Source: Kalymmatonema hyalinum WJT4-NPBG1 (GTDB taxonomy: Bacteria > Cyanobacteriota > Cyanobacteriia > Cyanobacteriales > Nostocaceae). Taken from it: DNA of 36,958 nt. A model generated the notes under the pieces. It saw nothing but the letters and a program-made list of their open reading frames with translations. It did not search any database and was not told the DNA's origin. A program made the translations under genes and the position numbers. Below are positions 15,394-24,919 of this stretch, in pieces. The stretch covers positions 1 to 36,958 of the forward strand of contig JAHHIB010000087.1 in assembly GCA_019359075.1 (NCBI GenBank). Reading direction: 5' to 3'. How positions within the stretch are numbered: the first letter of the stretch is position 1; the number at the start of each line of letters is the position of its first letter.

Positions 15394-16461
15394 TCAACTC
15401 TCGGAAGTTGCTGTGATTGCATTCACCAATTGTGTCGATCGCGGATTTTGTACATTGTGCAAATGTCTCTTGGCATAGCGGGTTGTTAGATAGCGGTTTA
15501 GCGCCTTGTCCATGTGACGCAGTATTTTCCCTGCTAAGCGATCGCCAATTTTACCAAAGGGAACTTTACGAGTGAGGGGACTGACAATTGTCATGTCTCG
15601 CCGCCATCCTAAACGCTTGTACTTGTTTTGAAAGTACTCGTCTTCGGTGAGGTTCCACTTGTCGCGCAAGCGTTTCAAGCTAGCCAGTTCCCACGCATCG
15701 CTCCAACGCAGCATATAGTAGTGTATATCTGTCCACTCAAGTGGTGGTCCTGGCACATAAGTTACCAGAGATTGAGGTTCAAGATAAATTGAACCGCCAG
15801 CTTCAGCAACCAGCATACACAAATCGACGTGTTCTTTCGTGTTCAGTAGTGCTTCATCCAAAAAACCAATTTTCTCAAATATCTCTGTGCGTACCATCAT
15901 GCAGTGGAATTCTGCTAGCCCGGTTTGCTGGCGTTGTAACTGGGGACGCACGTCTGCTACCTGGCGACCTTGTTTATAAATCTTCTCAATTATTCGCCGT
16001 CTTGTTGTCTCGCCTTTGGTTTCGACTCTCACCCCAGATTCTCCACCTGCACAATGCACTTCCGTATGTAGTGGAAAATATTGACAGATCAGGGGACTGA
16101 CTACAGCAGTTTTTGTTTCCTCAGCACACTCGACCATTGCCTCTAGCCAGCCTGGAGTAACGACGACATCGTTATCGATGAAAACAACATATTTGCTCTT
16201 AACTTGTTGTAAACCGAGGTTTCTGGCTCTATTTGGGGAGAGGTAATGCTCAGTGCGAATCAGTTGAAATTTTTTCTCAGTAGCTTGAGCTACCAGATAA
16301 TCTCTGATATGAGAGGGTGAACCACCATCTACGTAAATTAAATTAAAAGGATAGTTTGTATGTTCGTAGATACTTTCAAGAGATTCACGAGTGTAACTGA
16401 AACGCTCCCGTGGAACCACAACAATCGTAACTTGGGCTTCTGCAATTCCTGGTAAATTCAT
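15394..16461 (-). CDS. Family 2 glycosyltransferase
   Basis: A 355-residue protein from ATG 16461, chosen because GAGG and GGAG lie just before it; 18 more residues would be read from an earlier codon. GT-A marks are VTIVVVPRERF at the N-terminus, DGGSP (45-49), SPNRARNLGL (75-84) and DND (96-98). The family transfers sugars to a lipid-linked glycan. It lies between the GT4 gene and the exporter, so it probably assembles the same polysaccharide. The basic C-terminal 70 residues may contact the membrane. Sugar specificity is unknown. Confidence 0.87.
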   Translation of the reverse strand: MNLPGIAEAQVTIVVVPRERFSYTRESLESIYEHTNYPFNLIYVDGGSPSHIRDYLVAQATEKKFQLIRTEHYLSPNRARNLGLQQVKSKYVVFIDNDVVVTPGWLEAMVECAEETKTAVVSPLICQYFPLHTEVHCAGGESGVRVETKGETTRRRIIEKIYKQGRQVADVRPQLQRQQTGLAEFHCMMVRTEIFEKIGFLDEALLNTKEHVDLCMLVAEAGGSIYLEPQSLVTYVPGPPLEWTDIHYYMLRWSDAWELASLKRLRDKWNLTEDEYFQNKYKRLGWRRDMTIVSPLTRKVPFGKIGDRLAGKILRHMDKALNRYLTTRYAKRHLHNVQNPRSTQLVNAITATSES

Positions 16462-16552
16462 CTCCAAATCCTCTGCTAATCTGAAACGATTTTGTATACT
16501 TGAAAATTGCAGCAAATGAAAGCACCCATTTCTTTTATAGTAGCACTATGCA

Positions 16553-17845
16553 CTACGACAAACTTATGTATTGTGAAGGTACTGATGCTTTTGGTAATTG
16601 CTTGCATAACTCATCGTGACTCATCACGGCTTGCTGATAAATTTCTACTAACTCATCGTTGAGTCTGTTTATATCGTAATGTTCTTCTACATAAACACGA
16701 CCTGCTTTGCCCATTTGTTCCCAGACTTCTGGATGTTCAATAAAATAATGTAACTTTTGGGCTATTGCATCTACATCACGTTCTGGAACAAGAAAACCAG
16801 AGATACCATCTTCTACCAATTCAGGAATACCACCGTGTAGAGTTCCTATAACTGGCAAACCCATCGCCATCGCTTCTTTTAACGTGTTGACAGGAGCGTC
16901 TTGATTTCCATCTTCAGCGGTTACACTTGGGGCGATAAATAGATGAGCCTTATCCAGAATTTCAGTAATTTCTTTCTGGTTTTTCCAGCCTAGCAGCTTG
17001 ACTTTATCAGCAACATTGAGTTCCGAAATCACCTGCTGTAACTGCTCTTTCAAATGTCCATCACCTATGATATTGTACTCAATATTCTGGTGAAGTCTTG
17101 CCACTTTTGCAACGGCACGAATGGCATATTCTATGCCTTTCTTTTCAACGAGACGCCCTGTTGTTACAATCCGAATCCCATCAGGATGGGGATAACGTGG
17201 CTTATAAGTAAACCGACTGCAATCTATTCCAGAACCGTGGACGACAATTTTTTTCTCGTCACAACCTAACTGAATGGCTCGCTTTCTAAAAAACTCACAA
17301 TTGGCTAGAAAAAAGTCTCCTTTGACAAATAATTGATCATATACATCTTCTCCACAAGCTTTCACATACCAACTTATATCATAACCTCGAAACGAAGTTA
17401 TCAATTTTCCTTTGATGACACCAACATCTCGTAAAATCATGCCATCGACGCCATACATCCCAAATTGACAGTGAATAATATCGTATGGTTGAGACTTTAA
17501 TAAAGGCATGACTGAATAAAGCAACCTCATGGAAGCGGCTCGTTTTCCATACTTGAAAATGTTAAGAGATCGCAGCAAAACCAAAGGTGCTTTATGAAAA
17601 TTGGTAGATATGAATGCTAACCCTTTGAGAAAGCGCAAGAAGTAATTTTTGGGAATTTCGGGTATGTAGTAGGTACGCTTAATAAGTTGATATTTTTCTA
17701 CATCGGGATGAACCTTAGAAGTATCATCAGGCTTACAGCCATAAATGTGAACCTCATGTCCACGCACAAGCAAACCTGTTATCTGGTTCAGAATGAATGT
17801 CTCAGATAATACAGGAAATGGTCCTACTATAAAGGCGATTCTCAT
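16553..17845 (-). CDS. Family 4 glycosyltransferase
   Basis: A 430-residue GT-B protein that resembles colanic-acid-type (WcaL/AmsK) transferases: an N-terminal acceptor domain starting [31 protein letters not shown] in the donor half and the retaining GT4 motif [19 protein letters not shown] near residues 325-345. It uses a nucleotide sugar to extend a surface glycan. It is the first gene of the GT4-GT2-wzm-wzt-GT2 series. The upstream 395 bases, shared with the divergent cruP, should hold its promoter. Confidence 0.88.
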   Translation of the reverse strand: MRIAFIVGPFPVLSETFILNQITGLLVRGHEVHIYGCKPDDTSKVHPDVEKYQLIKRTYYIPEIPKNYFLRFLKGLAFISTNFHKAPLVLLRSLNIFKYGKRAASMRLLYSVMPLLKSQPYDIIHCQFGMYGVDGMILRDVGVIKGKLITSFRGYDISWYVKACGEDVYDQLFVKGDFFLANCEFFRKRAIQLGCDEKKIVVHGSGIDCSRFTYKPRYPHPDGIRIVTTGRLVEKKGIEYAIRAVAKVARLHQNIEYNIIGDGHLKEQLQQVISELNVADKVKLLGWKNQKEITEILDKAHLFIAPSVTAEDGNQDAPVNTLKEAMAMGLPVIGTLHGGIPELVEDGISGFLVPERDVDAIAQKLHYFIEHPEVWEQMGKAGRVYVEEHYDINRLNDELVEIYQQAVMSHDELCKQLPKASVPSQYISLS

Positions 17846-18240
17846 AAAAAATGTTACAGCATACTAGCTGTTTCAGTGCTTTTATTGATTTTCAGTAATT
17901 TTCTACTACTAAGCTAAAACTTATACCAAGATAGTCATTTTTTTTTCTATCGGCAACAGTACAGAGGCTATTTACAGTATCTTTAAATTAACAAGATTTA
18001 TGTTAAGATTGTGTAAAAAACAAGAGAAGTCTGGATAAAAGCAAGTTTTGCATATCTTGAAAAACAAGGTAACCTCTGTTTGATATCGTTCATGACTTCC
18101 GTATTCGAGAAAATACTTATTGACATTCGATACATCTATCTATAGAGACAAGTTATTAAAATTTAGTATTGATTTTACCAAGTAACTTTCATCAGTACCA
18201 TTCAAAATTAAAAATAGTTACTCTCGTAGAATTTACCGTC
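17846..18240. promoter_or_regulatory. Divergent promoter region between the GT4 gene and cruP
   Basis: There is no gene in these 395 bases. A possible sigma-70-type promoter for cruP is TTGACA (18120-18125) with TATAGA (18141-18146); the 15-base spacer is short. I saw no clear regulator site for either gene. Confidence 0.3.
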
Positions 18241-19779
18241 ATGTCCCTAACTGAAAATGTTCTTTCGCAATTACCAGGCAATGTTTTGGGAGGGTTGCGT
18301 CAAGGCGATCGCCTGTTAGCATCACTCAGAGAAGGTATAGCGCCAGTACCAATGGTAGTCAAAGAAACTCAGCAACCTTTAGGTAATATAGATTGGGACG
18401 TTGTGATTTGCGGCGGGACATTAGGGATTTTACTTGGTTGCGCCTTGGCTGTGAAGGGAGTGCGAGTCGCGTTAATGGAACGGGGTATTCTGCGTGGGAG
18501 AGAGCAAGAATGGAATATTTCCCGCAAAGAATTACAAGTTTTTTTGGAATTAAATTTACTGAGTGATGCAGAATTAGAGCAGGCGATCGCCACAAAATAC
18601 AACCCTGCGAGAGTGAGCTTTTTTGGTGGTACAGAAGTTTGGGTAAGGGATGTTCTCAATATCGGTGTCGATCCAATTTATTTGCTGGAAACTTTAAAGC
18701 AGCGATTTCTTGCATCTGGCGGAAAGTTGTTTGAAAACACTCCATTTACAGAAGCAGTTGTTCACCCTGATGGAGTGATGGTAAACAACCAATTTAAAAC
18801 CAGATTGCTCATTGATGCAATGGGACATCTTTCTCCCATAACACAGCAAGCACGTCAGGGACAAAAACCAGATGCGCTTTGTTTAGTTGTGGGAACTTGT
18901 GCTCAAGGTTTTGGGGAAAACCATACAGGCGACTTATTGTTATCATTCACACCCGTGCAAAATCAGTGCCAGTACTTTTGGGAAGCTTTTCCAGCAAGGG
19001 ATGGCAGAACCACTTATATGTTTACTTACATGGATACCCATCCGCAACGCTTAGGTTTAGAAGCTCTTTTCGAGGATTATCTGCGCCTGATGAGCGAATA
19101 TCAAGGCGTGGAGTTAAACCAACTGACATTTAAACGAGCGCTGTTTGGGTTTTTTCCCTGCTACCGTCATCCGCTAAAGACACCTTGGAGTCGCATTTTA
19201 CCTGTAGGAGATAGCAGTGGGAGCCAATCTCCCTTGAGTTTCGGTGGTTTTGGCGCGATGGTGCGTCACTTGCACCGTTTAACATTTGGTGTTTACGAGG
19301 CGCTGCAAACAGATCAGTTATCTACAAAAGCACTAGCACTACTGCAACCATACCAACCGAGTTTAGCTGTGACTTGGCTATTCCAAAGAGCAATGAGTGT
19401 TGATTTAAATCAAGAAATTGATCCAAATCAAATTAACCAACTGCTCTCTGCGGTGTTTCAACAAATGCAACAACTCGGTGAACCTGTACTCAAACCATTT
19501 TTGCAAGATGTGGTGCAGTTTCCAGCACTAACGCAAACGCTGATAAAAACTGGCTTAACACATCCAGGATTAGTTGCCAAAGTGATTCCACAAGTCGGTT
19601 TAGGAACTTTACTCGATTGGATGGTGCATTACGGAAATTTAGGGATTTACTCTATTTTATTTTGGCTGAGTCAAATATTAGAACCGTGGATGAAAAATTT
19701 GCCTAATGTACCCAAATACTATTGGAATCGCTTAGTTGACACTTGGAAGTATGGTTCTGGTGGTGATTATTCTGATTGA
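18241..19779 (+). CDS. cruP: CruP-type FAD-dependent lycopene cyclase paralogue
   Basis: A 512-residue flavoprotein. I chose the ATG at 18241 because the protein then begins MSLTENVLSQLP; an earlier TTG would add 24 odd residues. The FAD-binding strand-turn is VVICGGTLGILLG (54-66) with Glu80; GREQEWNISRKEL (87-99), FWEAFPARDGRTTYMFTY and GDSSGSQSPLSFGGFG (near 323-338) are marks I recall from plant and cyanobacterial CruP. CruP is a sister of lycopene cyclase CruA; plant CruP has been linked to limiting carotenoid and oxidative damage, and cyclase activity is weak or disputed. It stands alone. No other carotenoid gene is in the window. Confidence 0.88.
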   Translation: MSLTENVLSQLPGNVLGGLRQGDRLLASLREGIAPVPMVVKETQQPLGNIDWDVVICGGTLGILLGCALAVKGVRVALMERGILRGREQEWNISRKELQVFLELNLLSDAELEQAIATKYNPARVSFFGGTEVWVRDVLNIGVDPIYLLETLKQRFLASGGKLFENTPFTEAVVHPDGVMVNNQFKTRLLIDAMGHLSPITQQARQGQKPDALCLVVGTCAQGFGENHTGDLLLSFTPVQNQCQYFWEAFPARDGRTTYMFTYMDTHPQRLGLEALFEDYLRLMSEYQGVELNQLTFKRALFGFFPCYRHPLKTPWSRILPVGDSSGSQSPLSFGGFGAMVRHLHRLTFGVYEALQTDQLSTKALALLQPYQPSLAVTWLFQRAMSVDLNQEIDPNQINQLLSAVFQQMQQLGEPVLKPFLQDVVQFPALTQTLIKTGLTHPGLVAKVIPQVGLGTLLDWMVHYGNLGIYSILFWLSQILEPWMKNLPNVPKYYWNRLVDTWKYGSGGDYSD

Positions 19780-19846
19780 TGATTTTACACTCATACGCGA
19801 TGGGGGAATTTATAAGTACAGCATTTGATTAATTCGTAATCTTTTT

Positions 19847-19893
19847 AAACGCAGAGGAACACTGAGGTAAACGCAAAGGAACGCAGAGTCTTC
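19847..19893. repeat. Dispersed repeat, reverse orientation to that at 438-488
   Basis: The tract AACGCAGAGGAACACTGAGG, continued by ACGCAAAGGAACGCAGAG, is the reverse complement in style of the CTTTGCGTCC tract at 438-488. This text is widely repeated in Nostoc-like genomes. It lies downstream of cruP, and no gene is involved. Confidence 0.55.
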
Positions 19894-19943
19894 GTTTAAG
19901 TTTTCGTTATGAACTTATGCAATCATGTACTAAGTTCCTAGTG

Positions 19944-19982
19944 AGCGCTTAAGCGCTGTTTATGAGGCTAGGACTAAAGTCC
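19944..19982. repeat. Second copy of the double-hairpin repeat
   Basis: The palindrome AGCGCTTAAGCGCT (19944-19957) is followed by a hairpin GGACT-AA-AGTCC (19971-19982). The plan and spacing match 4491-4536. It sits between convergent cruP and the STAND ATPase gene and could act as a weak bidirectional terminator. Confidence 0.55.
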
Positions 19983-20058
19983 TTACTACGAACTTATAAA
20001 ATCATGATAATTATCGATTCTCCTGAGCAGTACTTCCTAACATTATTACTGATTATTT

Positions 20059-22365
20059 CTATAGAGACTCCATTGCTGTTTGTACTTTCTCAACTTGTCT
20101 GGGTGCTTGCATTTCTTGAAAAAGTTTAATAGCCTTCTCAAAATTTTCTTTACTTTGGGCAACTTTCCCCATGGTTTGATGAGTTAATGCCAGTTGGAAG
20201 TACGCCTCAGCCAAATCCAATTTAGCGCCTATTTCACTTAAATCTCTAATTCCTTCTTCATGACACGCTACTGCTTCTTTCAATTTCCCCTGTTCTCGAT
20301 ACAACTGTGCTAAACCAATTAAAGCTTTCGTTTTCGCTTGAGTATAAGGACTTTTGTCAGCATAAAAAATATCTTTTTGGTAAATTTCAAATGATGTTTC
20401 TATTTCTCCTAAATTCTTATACGTTATTAATAAGTAAAATAATCTATACTCTGTCACCCATGAAGGTAGTCCTTCCTCCGGTAGTCTATTGTAGAGGTAA
20501 TTAGCAATCTCACGTGCTTCTTGCTTTCGTTCCAAACAGGAATTTAAAAATGCTAAATAAAACAAAGCAGATGGAGCATATTTCTCATAGTCGAGTTCCT
20601 CACAAAGCTGAACAACTTGTCTGAGAGTATTTACTGCTTCTTCGAGTTCCCAACAACCAATTTGACAAATACCTGTAGTTAATAAGGAATTGATGACTAT
20701 TAATTTATTTTTTTTAACAGTCTCATTTTCATCTTCTTGTCCCATTGTTCGCAAGCAGGCGATCGCTATTTCTCTTGATTGCTCACAATAACTAATAGCT
20801 TGGTGAATTTCACCTTTTAGCCAGCATATAGCACCTAATGTGTGATAAAGTTTGGCAAGGCGATACCCTGGATTAACTTTGTTTAATATCTCAGTTATTG
20901 CAGCAGTCATTGGTTTTAACAAACCTCGTTTGTAAAACGAGCGCCCAAGAGATTCATGAGTTCCCCATTTATTATTTCTTTGTCTGATGATGACATCTGC
21001 CGCTTGTTCAAAGTCTTCAATAACTACATAGTGATAGTAAGCTTCCAAGGCTCTCAATGCATCTGTTGTCCCTTGAACTGTATTTACACTATTTGTCCAA
21101 AAATCAGCAGCTTTGCGGTTCGCTGTCTCCCATTCTCCACTCAGTCGCAACCGGGCGCTCGCCTCCGTCAAAATGACTGGATGCAGCCAGTATTCTCCTT
21201 GACGGCATTCTACTAAAGACCGAGCGCGCAGGCTATTAACCACCCGCCGACGTTGCGACTCTGGCACATCCCAGAGTAAACACAAAAGCCCGTCAATAGG
21301 TACACGAGGCACATCTTGATAGCGGTAGCATCCCAAACGACAAAGGAGCCGATATGCTTCAGGATCAATTTCTTGCAGGCGGTTAAACTGACTGACAACT
21401 AAATTTTCTAACTCTTGTTCAATCAACAAATCATCCTGACTGACGTTCCAATAAGCATCTATCTCACATTCAAAGTCTGCGCGAATGACACCGCTGATGA
21501 TTCGCATTGCTTTGGCATTGCCTCCATAAGCTCTGCATATTTCACTTAGCGCTGCAGAATCAGGATTAGGATTAATGTTGCGACTGGCAAAAAACTGTCT
21601 CCATGCCGACTCCTCCAAGCCCTTGAGCATATAAAAGTTCACATCAACATTAGCTTCACATAGGCGTTCGCGGCTGGTAATGAGTGTGACTGAATAGATT
21701 GTTGGATCTGCCAAAACTCTCAATAATTCTACATAATGGCGATGAGACTCAATAAATTGTCCATATCCATCTAAAGCAGTTTCGAGGTTGTCGATTAATA
21801 TACCTATTCTTCTCGTTTCATCTCGAAGTTTCCGTTTCAGTCTCTGCAAATTGATCCCCAGAGTGCGCCCTGGTTGTTCATCAAAGTCTCGCCATAACCA
21901 TTCCTCAACTACGCTCTCTACAGAAATGATGTTCTGGGGTTCTGTTGCCATCGACAGTTCTAAAAATTTGAAACCCTGATTTTCAAAATATTTGCGAGCT
22001 AGCCTTGTTTTGCCTACGCCACCCTCACCTTGGATGACAATAATCTTTGCAGCTTGGTTAACCATATTGTGGAGTTGGGCGATCGCTTCGTCACGTCCAA
22101 CAAAATTAGGATCTGGTTCAGTGCTGGGAAGATAGCGATCAACAATGTCTTGCCAGCTTGTCAGCTCGACAGCTTGGCAAATATTGATAAAAGTATCTCT
22201 CTGAATTGGCTCCCTTCTCCAAAACCGCTTCAAGGTGGCTTGTGAGGTATGTGCAGCTTGCCACCATATATCAGCATATTTATTCCAGCCCTTTTTTCGT
22301 CTAGCCTTATCAACAAGTTCTAGCCCTTGTGTAGATGCCCTAACAGACCTAACAGAATCCGCCAT
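20059..22365 (-). CDS. STAND (NB-ARC-like) ATPase with N-terminal helical domain and TPRs
   Basis: A 768-residue protein in three parts. Residues 1-80 form a small helical, HTH-like domain (DKARRKKGWNKYADIWWQAA, then TLKRFWRREPI) of a type found at the front of cyanobacterial NB-ARC proteins. Residues 85-330 form the ATPase: VGRDEAIAQL, P-loop GEGGVGKT (113-120), Walker B IGILIDN (187-193), sensor LITSRER (228-234), and GGNAKAM where GLPLA is usual. Residues ~420-768 are TPR-like helical repeats that probably sense a ligand. STAND proteins are switch ATPases used in transcription control, signalling or anti-phage defence; no toxic effector domain is visible, so regulation seems likelier. It is transcribed divergently from small membrane-protein genes. 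Confidence 0.82.
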   Translation of the reverse strand: MADSVRSVRASTQGLELVDKARRKKGWNKYADIWWQAAHTSQATLKRFWRREPIQRDTFINICQAVELTSWQDIVDRYLPSTEPDPNFVGRDEAIAQLHNMVNQAAKIIVIQGEGGVGKTRLARKYFENQGFKFLELSMATEPQNIISVESVVEEWLWRDFDEQPGRTLGINLQRLKRKLRDETRRIGILIDNLETALDGYGQFIESHRHYVELLRVLADPTIYSVTLITSRERLCEANVDVNFYMLKGLEESAWRQFFASRNINPNPDSAALSEICRAYGGNAKAMRIISGVIRADFECEIDAYWNVSQDDLLIEQELENLVVSQFNRLQEIDPEAYRLLCRLGCYRYQDVPRVPIDGLLCLLWDVPESQRRRVVNSLRARSLVECRQGEYWLHPVILTEASARLRLSGEWETANRKAADFWTNSVNTVQGTTDALRALEAYYHYVVIEDFEQAADVIIRQRNNKWGTHESLGRSFYKRGLLKPMTAAITEILNKVNPGYRLAKLYHTLGAICWLKGEIHQAISYCEQSREIAIACLRTMGQEDENETVKKNKLIVINSLLTTGICQIGCWELEEAVNTLRQVVQLCEELDYEKYAPSALFYLAFLNSCLERKQEAREIANYLYNRLPEEGLPSWVTEYRLFYLLITYKNLGEIETSFEIYQKDIFYADKSPYTQAKTKALIGLAQLYREQGKLKEAVACHEEGIRDLSEIGAKLDLAEAYFQLALTHQTMGKVAQSKENFEKAIKLFQEMQAPRQVEKVQTAMESL

Positions 22366-22550
22366 TTTTCAAAAAATTAGCATCATATTTCTTCTTATGT
22401 TACATTTGCTCTGGTGTTCGATAACGACAAACGTAATAACCGAGCCAACTGAGCCAAAAAATTGAGCCGCATAGTGAGCTTTCAAGGCTAATTAATTCAG
22501 TCATTCTGAAAATGTGGACGTTTTTACTTCCCATTTAGGAGCCTTGTAAC

Positions 22551-22802
22551 ATGACCCCTATTTGTAATAATGAGTGCGATCGCGATAATTGTCCGTTCAG
22601 GAGCGATCCCTACAATCCCAACAGACAGGTGTGCGTCAAATGCGGACAAGACTACTTTTTTCGCCGGAATGGTTTTAGCAATTTCTTTGTAATAGCAGCG
22701 CTGGTTGTTTGCTTACTGCTGGCGATTAAAGTGGTGAGCAATCACCGTCAAACCATCGACTCTCAACAGCAGATGCAAACTCCTGTCCAAAGCAGAAAAT
22801 AA
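22551..22802 (+). CDS. Small Cys-rich zinc-ribbon-like protein with one TM helix
   Basis: An 83-residue protein. The N-terminal 40 residues hold Cys at 5, 9, 14, 28 and 31 (CNNECDRDNC and CVKCG), a metal-site-like pattern. One membrane segment follows (FFVIAALVVCLLLAIKVV) and then a polar tail. TTAGGAGCC before the ATG is a good ribosome site. The cytosolic zinc-ribbon plus tail anchor suggests a small membrane adaptor. The family was not recognised. It is divergent from the STAND ATPase (185 bases between starts) and is followed by another membrane protein. Confidence 0.7.
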   Translation: MTPICNNECDRDNCPFRSDPYNPNRQVCVKCGQDYFFRRNGFSNFFVIAALVVCLLLAIKVVSNHRQTIDSQQQMQTPVQSRK

Positions 22803-22858
22803 CAACTGCGTCTTGTGTGTCCCAAATCTTAACAACACATATCTACCCAATTAAAACC

Positions 22859-23092
22859 ATGAAAACCACCACCGATGATCATAGTCGCCTTCTCAAGTTA
22901 GCTTCCAAGTGCCTCAAATATTTCTTAATTGTCATATTCGGCTTTGCGATCGCCTACACAATGTCACTCAGTTTTGGTATCTTGCACATCGCCGCCATGC
23001 TACTACCCTTAGTCGGAAGTTGGTTTTGGCGAGTCGGAATTCTCCTATTGTGTTTGCTAGCAGTAGCTGTCATTTCAGAGTCAGTGCGTTAA
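22859..23092 (+). CDS. Small membrane protein with two TM helices
   Basis: A 77-residue protein starting MKTTTDDHSRLL. Two hydrophobic segments (YFLIVIFGFAIAYTMSLSF and LPLVGSWFWRVGILLLCLLA) are separated by a short turn. I chose the ATG at 22859; an earlier GTG at 22817 would overlap nothing but adds 14 residues. It lies 56 bases after the zinc-ribbon protein and may be in the same transcript. The function is unknown. Confidence 0.6.
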   Translation: MKTTTDDHSRLLKLASKCLKYFLIVIFGFAIAYTMSLSFGILHIAAMLLPLVGSWFWRVGILLLCLLAVAVISESVR

Positions 23093-23135
23093 AGAGCGAG
23101 CATGAGGGAGGTGAGGATAATTGTTCCCACCTCCT

Positions 23136-24077
23136 TTATCCCCCTCTTTGCTTGGCATCCAAAAACTTGAGTTGCCGATATAAACAAGAAATTTGCGGTA
23201 AATTGACACCTGCAGCTTGTGCCATTCGTAACGGGTTCCCGAAAATTGCTTCTACTTCTAAAGGGCGGTGTTCGTCATAGTCTATTTTCATACTGGTGCG
23301 GTAAGGCTTCATCTTCACGGTGTAATCGAGCATTGTTTGAATGAAGCTATCAGGGATAATGCGCCCTGAATTCTTCGCCCCTGTCAGCACTTCATACATG
23401 AGCTGTTCCACTAACTTGTGGGTGTGAACCATTGCCATTAATTCCGCCGTTGTAGCGTTGAGAATGACAGAAAGCCCATTGTAGGGAATGTTCCATACCA
23501 GTTTTTTCCAACGCCCCAGCAGCAAGTCTTCAGTTAATTCAATAAGGATACCAGCACTTTCAAAATCCTCGCCAATTTGCCGCATCCGTTCTGTGATACC
23601 AGCTGCATAATAGTCAACGGCATATTCGCCTAAGGTAATTTGTCCATAGTCCAAGTGGCGGATATGTCCTGGTCCTACTTTATTTGAACACAGAAAGCAC
23701 AACCCACCAATCACCTTATCACTACCGACAATTTGAGCGACTTCCGCCTCCACTCCCAATCCATTCTGCAACACCAGTACAACCCCATCATCCTTAACAA
23801 TATGGGGTAACAACTTTGGCAGCACATAGTTTTGCGTTGTCTTCAGCGCAACGATTACGACATCACATCGAGGCATCTTTTCTACATCGCAGTAGGCATT
23901 GACTTGCCCTAAGGTGAAGTCGCCGTCAACAGACTCAACAACTAAACCGTGCTTGCTGACGTGTTCGTAGTCGCTACGTAGCAAAAAGTGGACGTTTAAC
24001 CCAGCTTTTTGCAGTTTAGCACCGTAAAACCCGCCTAATGCACCTGTTCCTAAAATGGCGTATGTGCGAAGGGACAT
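23136..24077 (-). CDS. 2-Dehydropantoate 2-reductase family protein (PanE/ApbA-like)
   Basis: A 313-residue protein. The Rossmann motif GTGALGGFYGAKL is at 10-22, followed by VVIVALKTTQNYVLPKLLP and LVLQNGLGVE; the C-terminal domain carries the family's Lys (LGRWKKLVWNIPYNGLS) and the EVEAIFGNPLRMA block. PanE reduces ketopantoate to pantoate with NADPH for pantothenate and CoA synthesis. Many cyanobacteria carry several paralogues and this one has no pan gene nearby, so the substrate may be another 2-keto acid. It converges with the membrane-protein gene ending at 23092, 43 bases away. Confidence 0.85.
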   Translation of the reverse strand: MSLRTYAILGTGALGGFYGAKLQKAGLNVHFLLRSDYEHVSKHGLVVESVDGDFTLGQVNAYCDVEKMPRCDVVIVALKTTQNYVLPKLLPHIVKDDGVVLVLQNGLGVEAEVAQIVGSDKVIGGLCFLCSNKVGPGHIRHLDYGQITLGEYAVDYYAAGITERMRQIGEDFESAGILIELTEDLLLGRWKKLVWNIPYNGLSVILNATTAELMAMVHTHKLVEQLMYEVLTGAKNSGRIIPDSFIQTMLDYTVKMKPYRTSMKIDYDEHRPLEVEAIFGNPLRMAQAAGVNLPQISCLYRQLKFLDAKQRGG

Positions 24078-24426
24078 GGAGGAAATCTATTATATCTATT
24101 ATATTTTCTGCGATTATCCTACATCGAAGGTGATAAGATTTTGATTCACGTTATTGATAAAGCCATTTTCATTTCTTAATTAACATTTTTTTAAACTTTT
24201 GCGAGTAAGATTCAAATTAAAATATTTAATGACTATTTGTCAGAAAAGCTTATCCTTTCTGGATTTAGCCCCGCTGACTCTGCTAATAACGATAAAAATA
24301 CTTTACTTATCTAAACTTATGTTAACTTAGTCGTTATTATATTAAATATGTACACTAAGAGATGTTTCACTAATTTATAAATATGTTAAAGGTTCTACAA
24401 AATGTTGACATTATCCCCAAGAATTG
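24078..24426. other. AT-rich intergenic region
   Basis: I see no gene or strong hairpin in these 349 bases. They contain the divergent upstream sequences of the ketopantoate-reductase-like gene and the membrane protein at 24427. No promoter could be chosen with confidence. Confidence 0.5.
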
Positions 24427-24759
24427 ATGCTTGACCTTAACAGCTTAGCTGAGTTCTCCCGCGCCAACTGTGTAAGTATTTGTGCATTTCTAGTGCCAGC
24501 CAACTTGCTTGCCACAATCTTGGCTATGACTTTTGCCGCACTCCGTCGCCCGTCACATTATGTATGGCAAGCATCCGCACTAGGTAGCATATTTGCGTTC
24601 ACAATGATATTGCACGTCTATACTTGGTTTATGGCTGGCGTAGTGATGGCTCCTACCTATATCTTGCTGTGGCTAGCACTCACCTGTTTGTTGACCAATG
24701 TAGGGACAATTCTGTTTCAAAGACGCTTCACTCAAACCCCTCAGCATAGTAACGGATAG
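24427..24759 (+). CDS. Small hypothetical membrane protein (110 aa)
   Basis: It starts MLDLNSLAEF with about three hydrophobic segments (ICAFLVPANLLATILAM, IFAFTMILHVYTWFMAGVVM, YILLWLALTCLLTNVG) and a short basic tail. The ATG at 24427 is preferred to the TTG just before it. The family was not recognised, although the balanced sequence and normal codon use suggest a real conserved cyanobacterial gene. It stands alone, followed by a GC-rich repeat island. Confidence 0.65.
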   Translation: MLDLNSLAEFSRANCVSICAFLVPANLLATILAMTFAALRRPSHYVWQASALGSIFAFTMILHVYTWFMAGVVMAPTYILLWLALTCLLTNVGTILFQRRFTQTPQHSNG

Positions 24760-24919
24760 GCAAACAGACTTAGCACAAGAATTCATTAAGCGCTTCTGGA
24801 GTCATAGATTAAAGAAGCCTAATATAGGCTTTCCATCTTCAATCTTCTTTCTTCCTTCTTCACTGTTGCACCTTCTTTCTTGTCTGGGTACAAAACCCTA
24901 GTAAAGAAAAATGATAATC

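Noticed and set aside
20059-22365. Calling the STAND ATPase an anti-phage Avs protein
   Set aside because: No nuclease, TIR or other effector domain is visible, and no defence genes are nearby.
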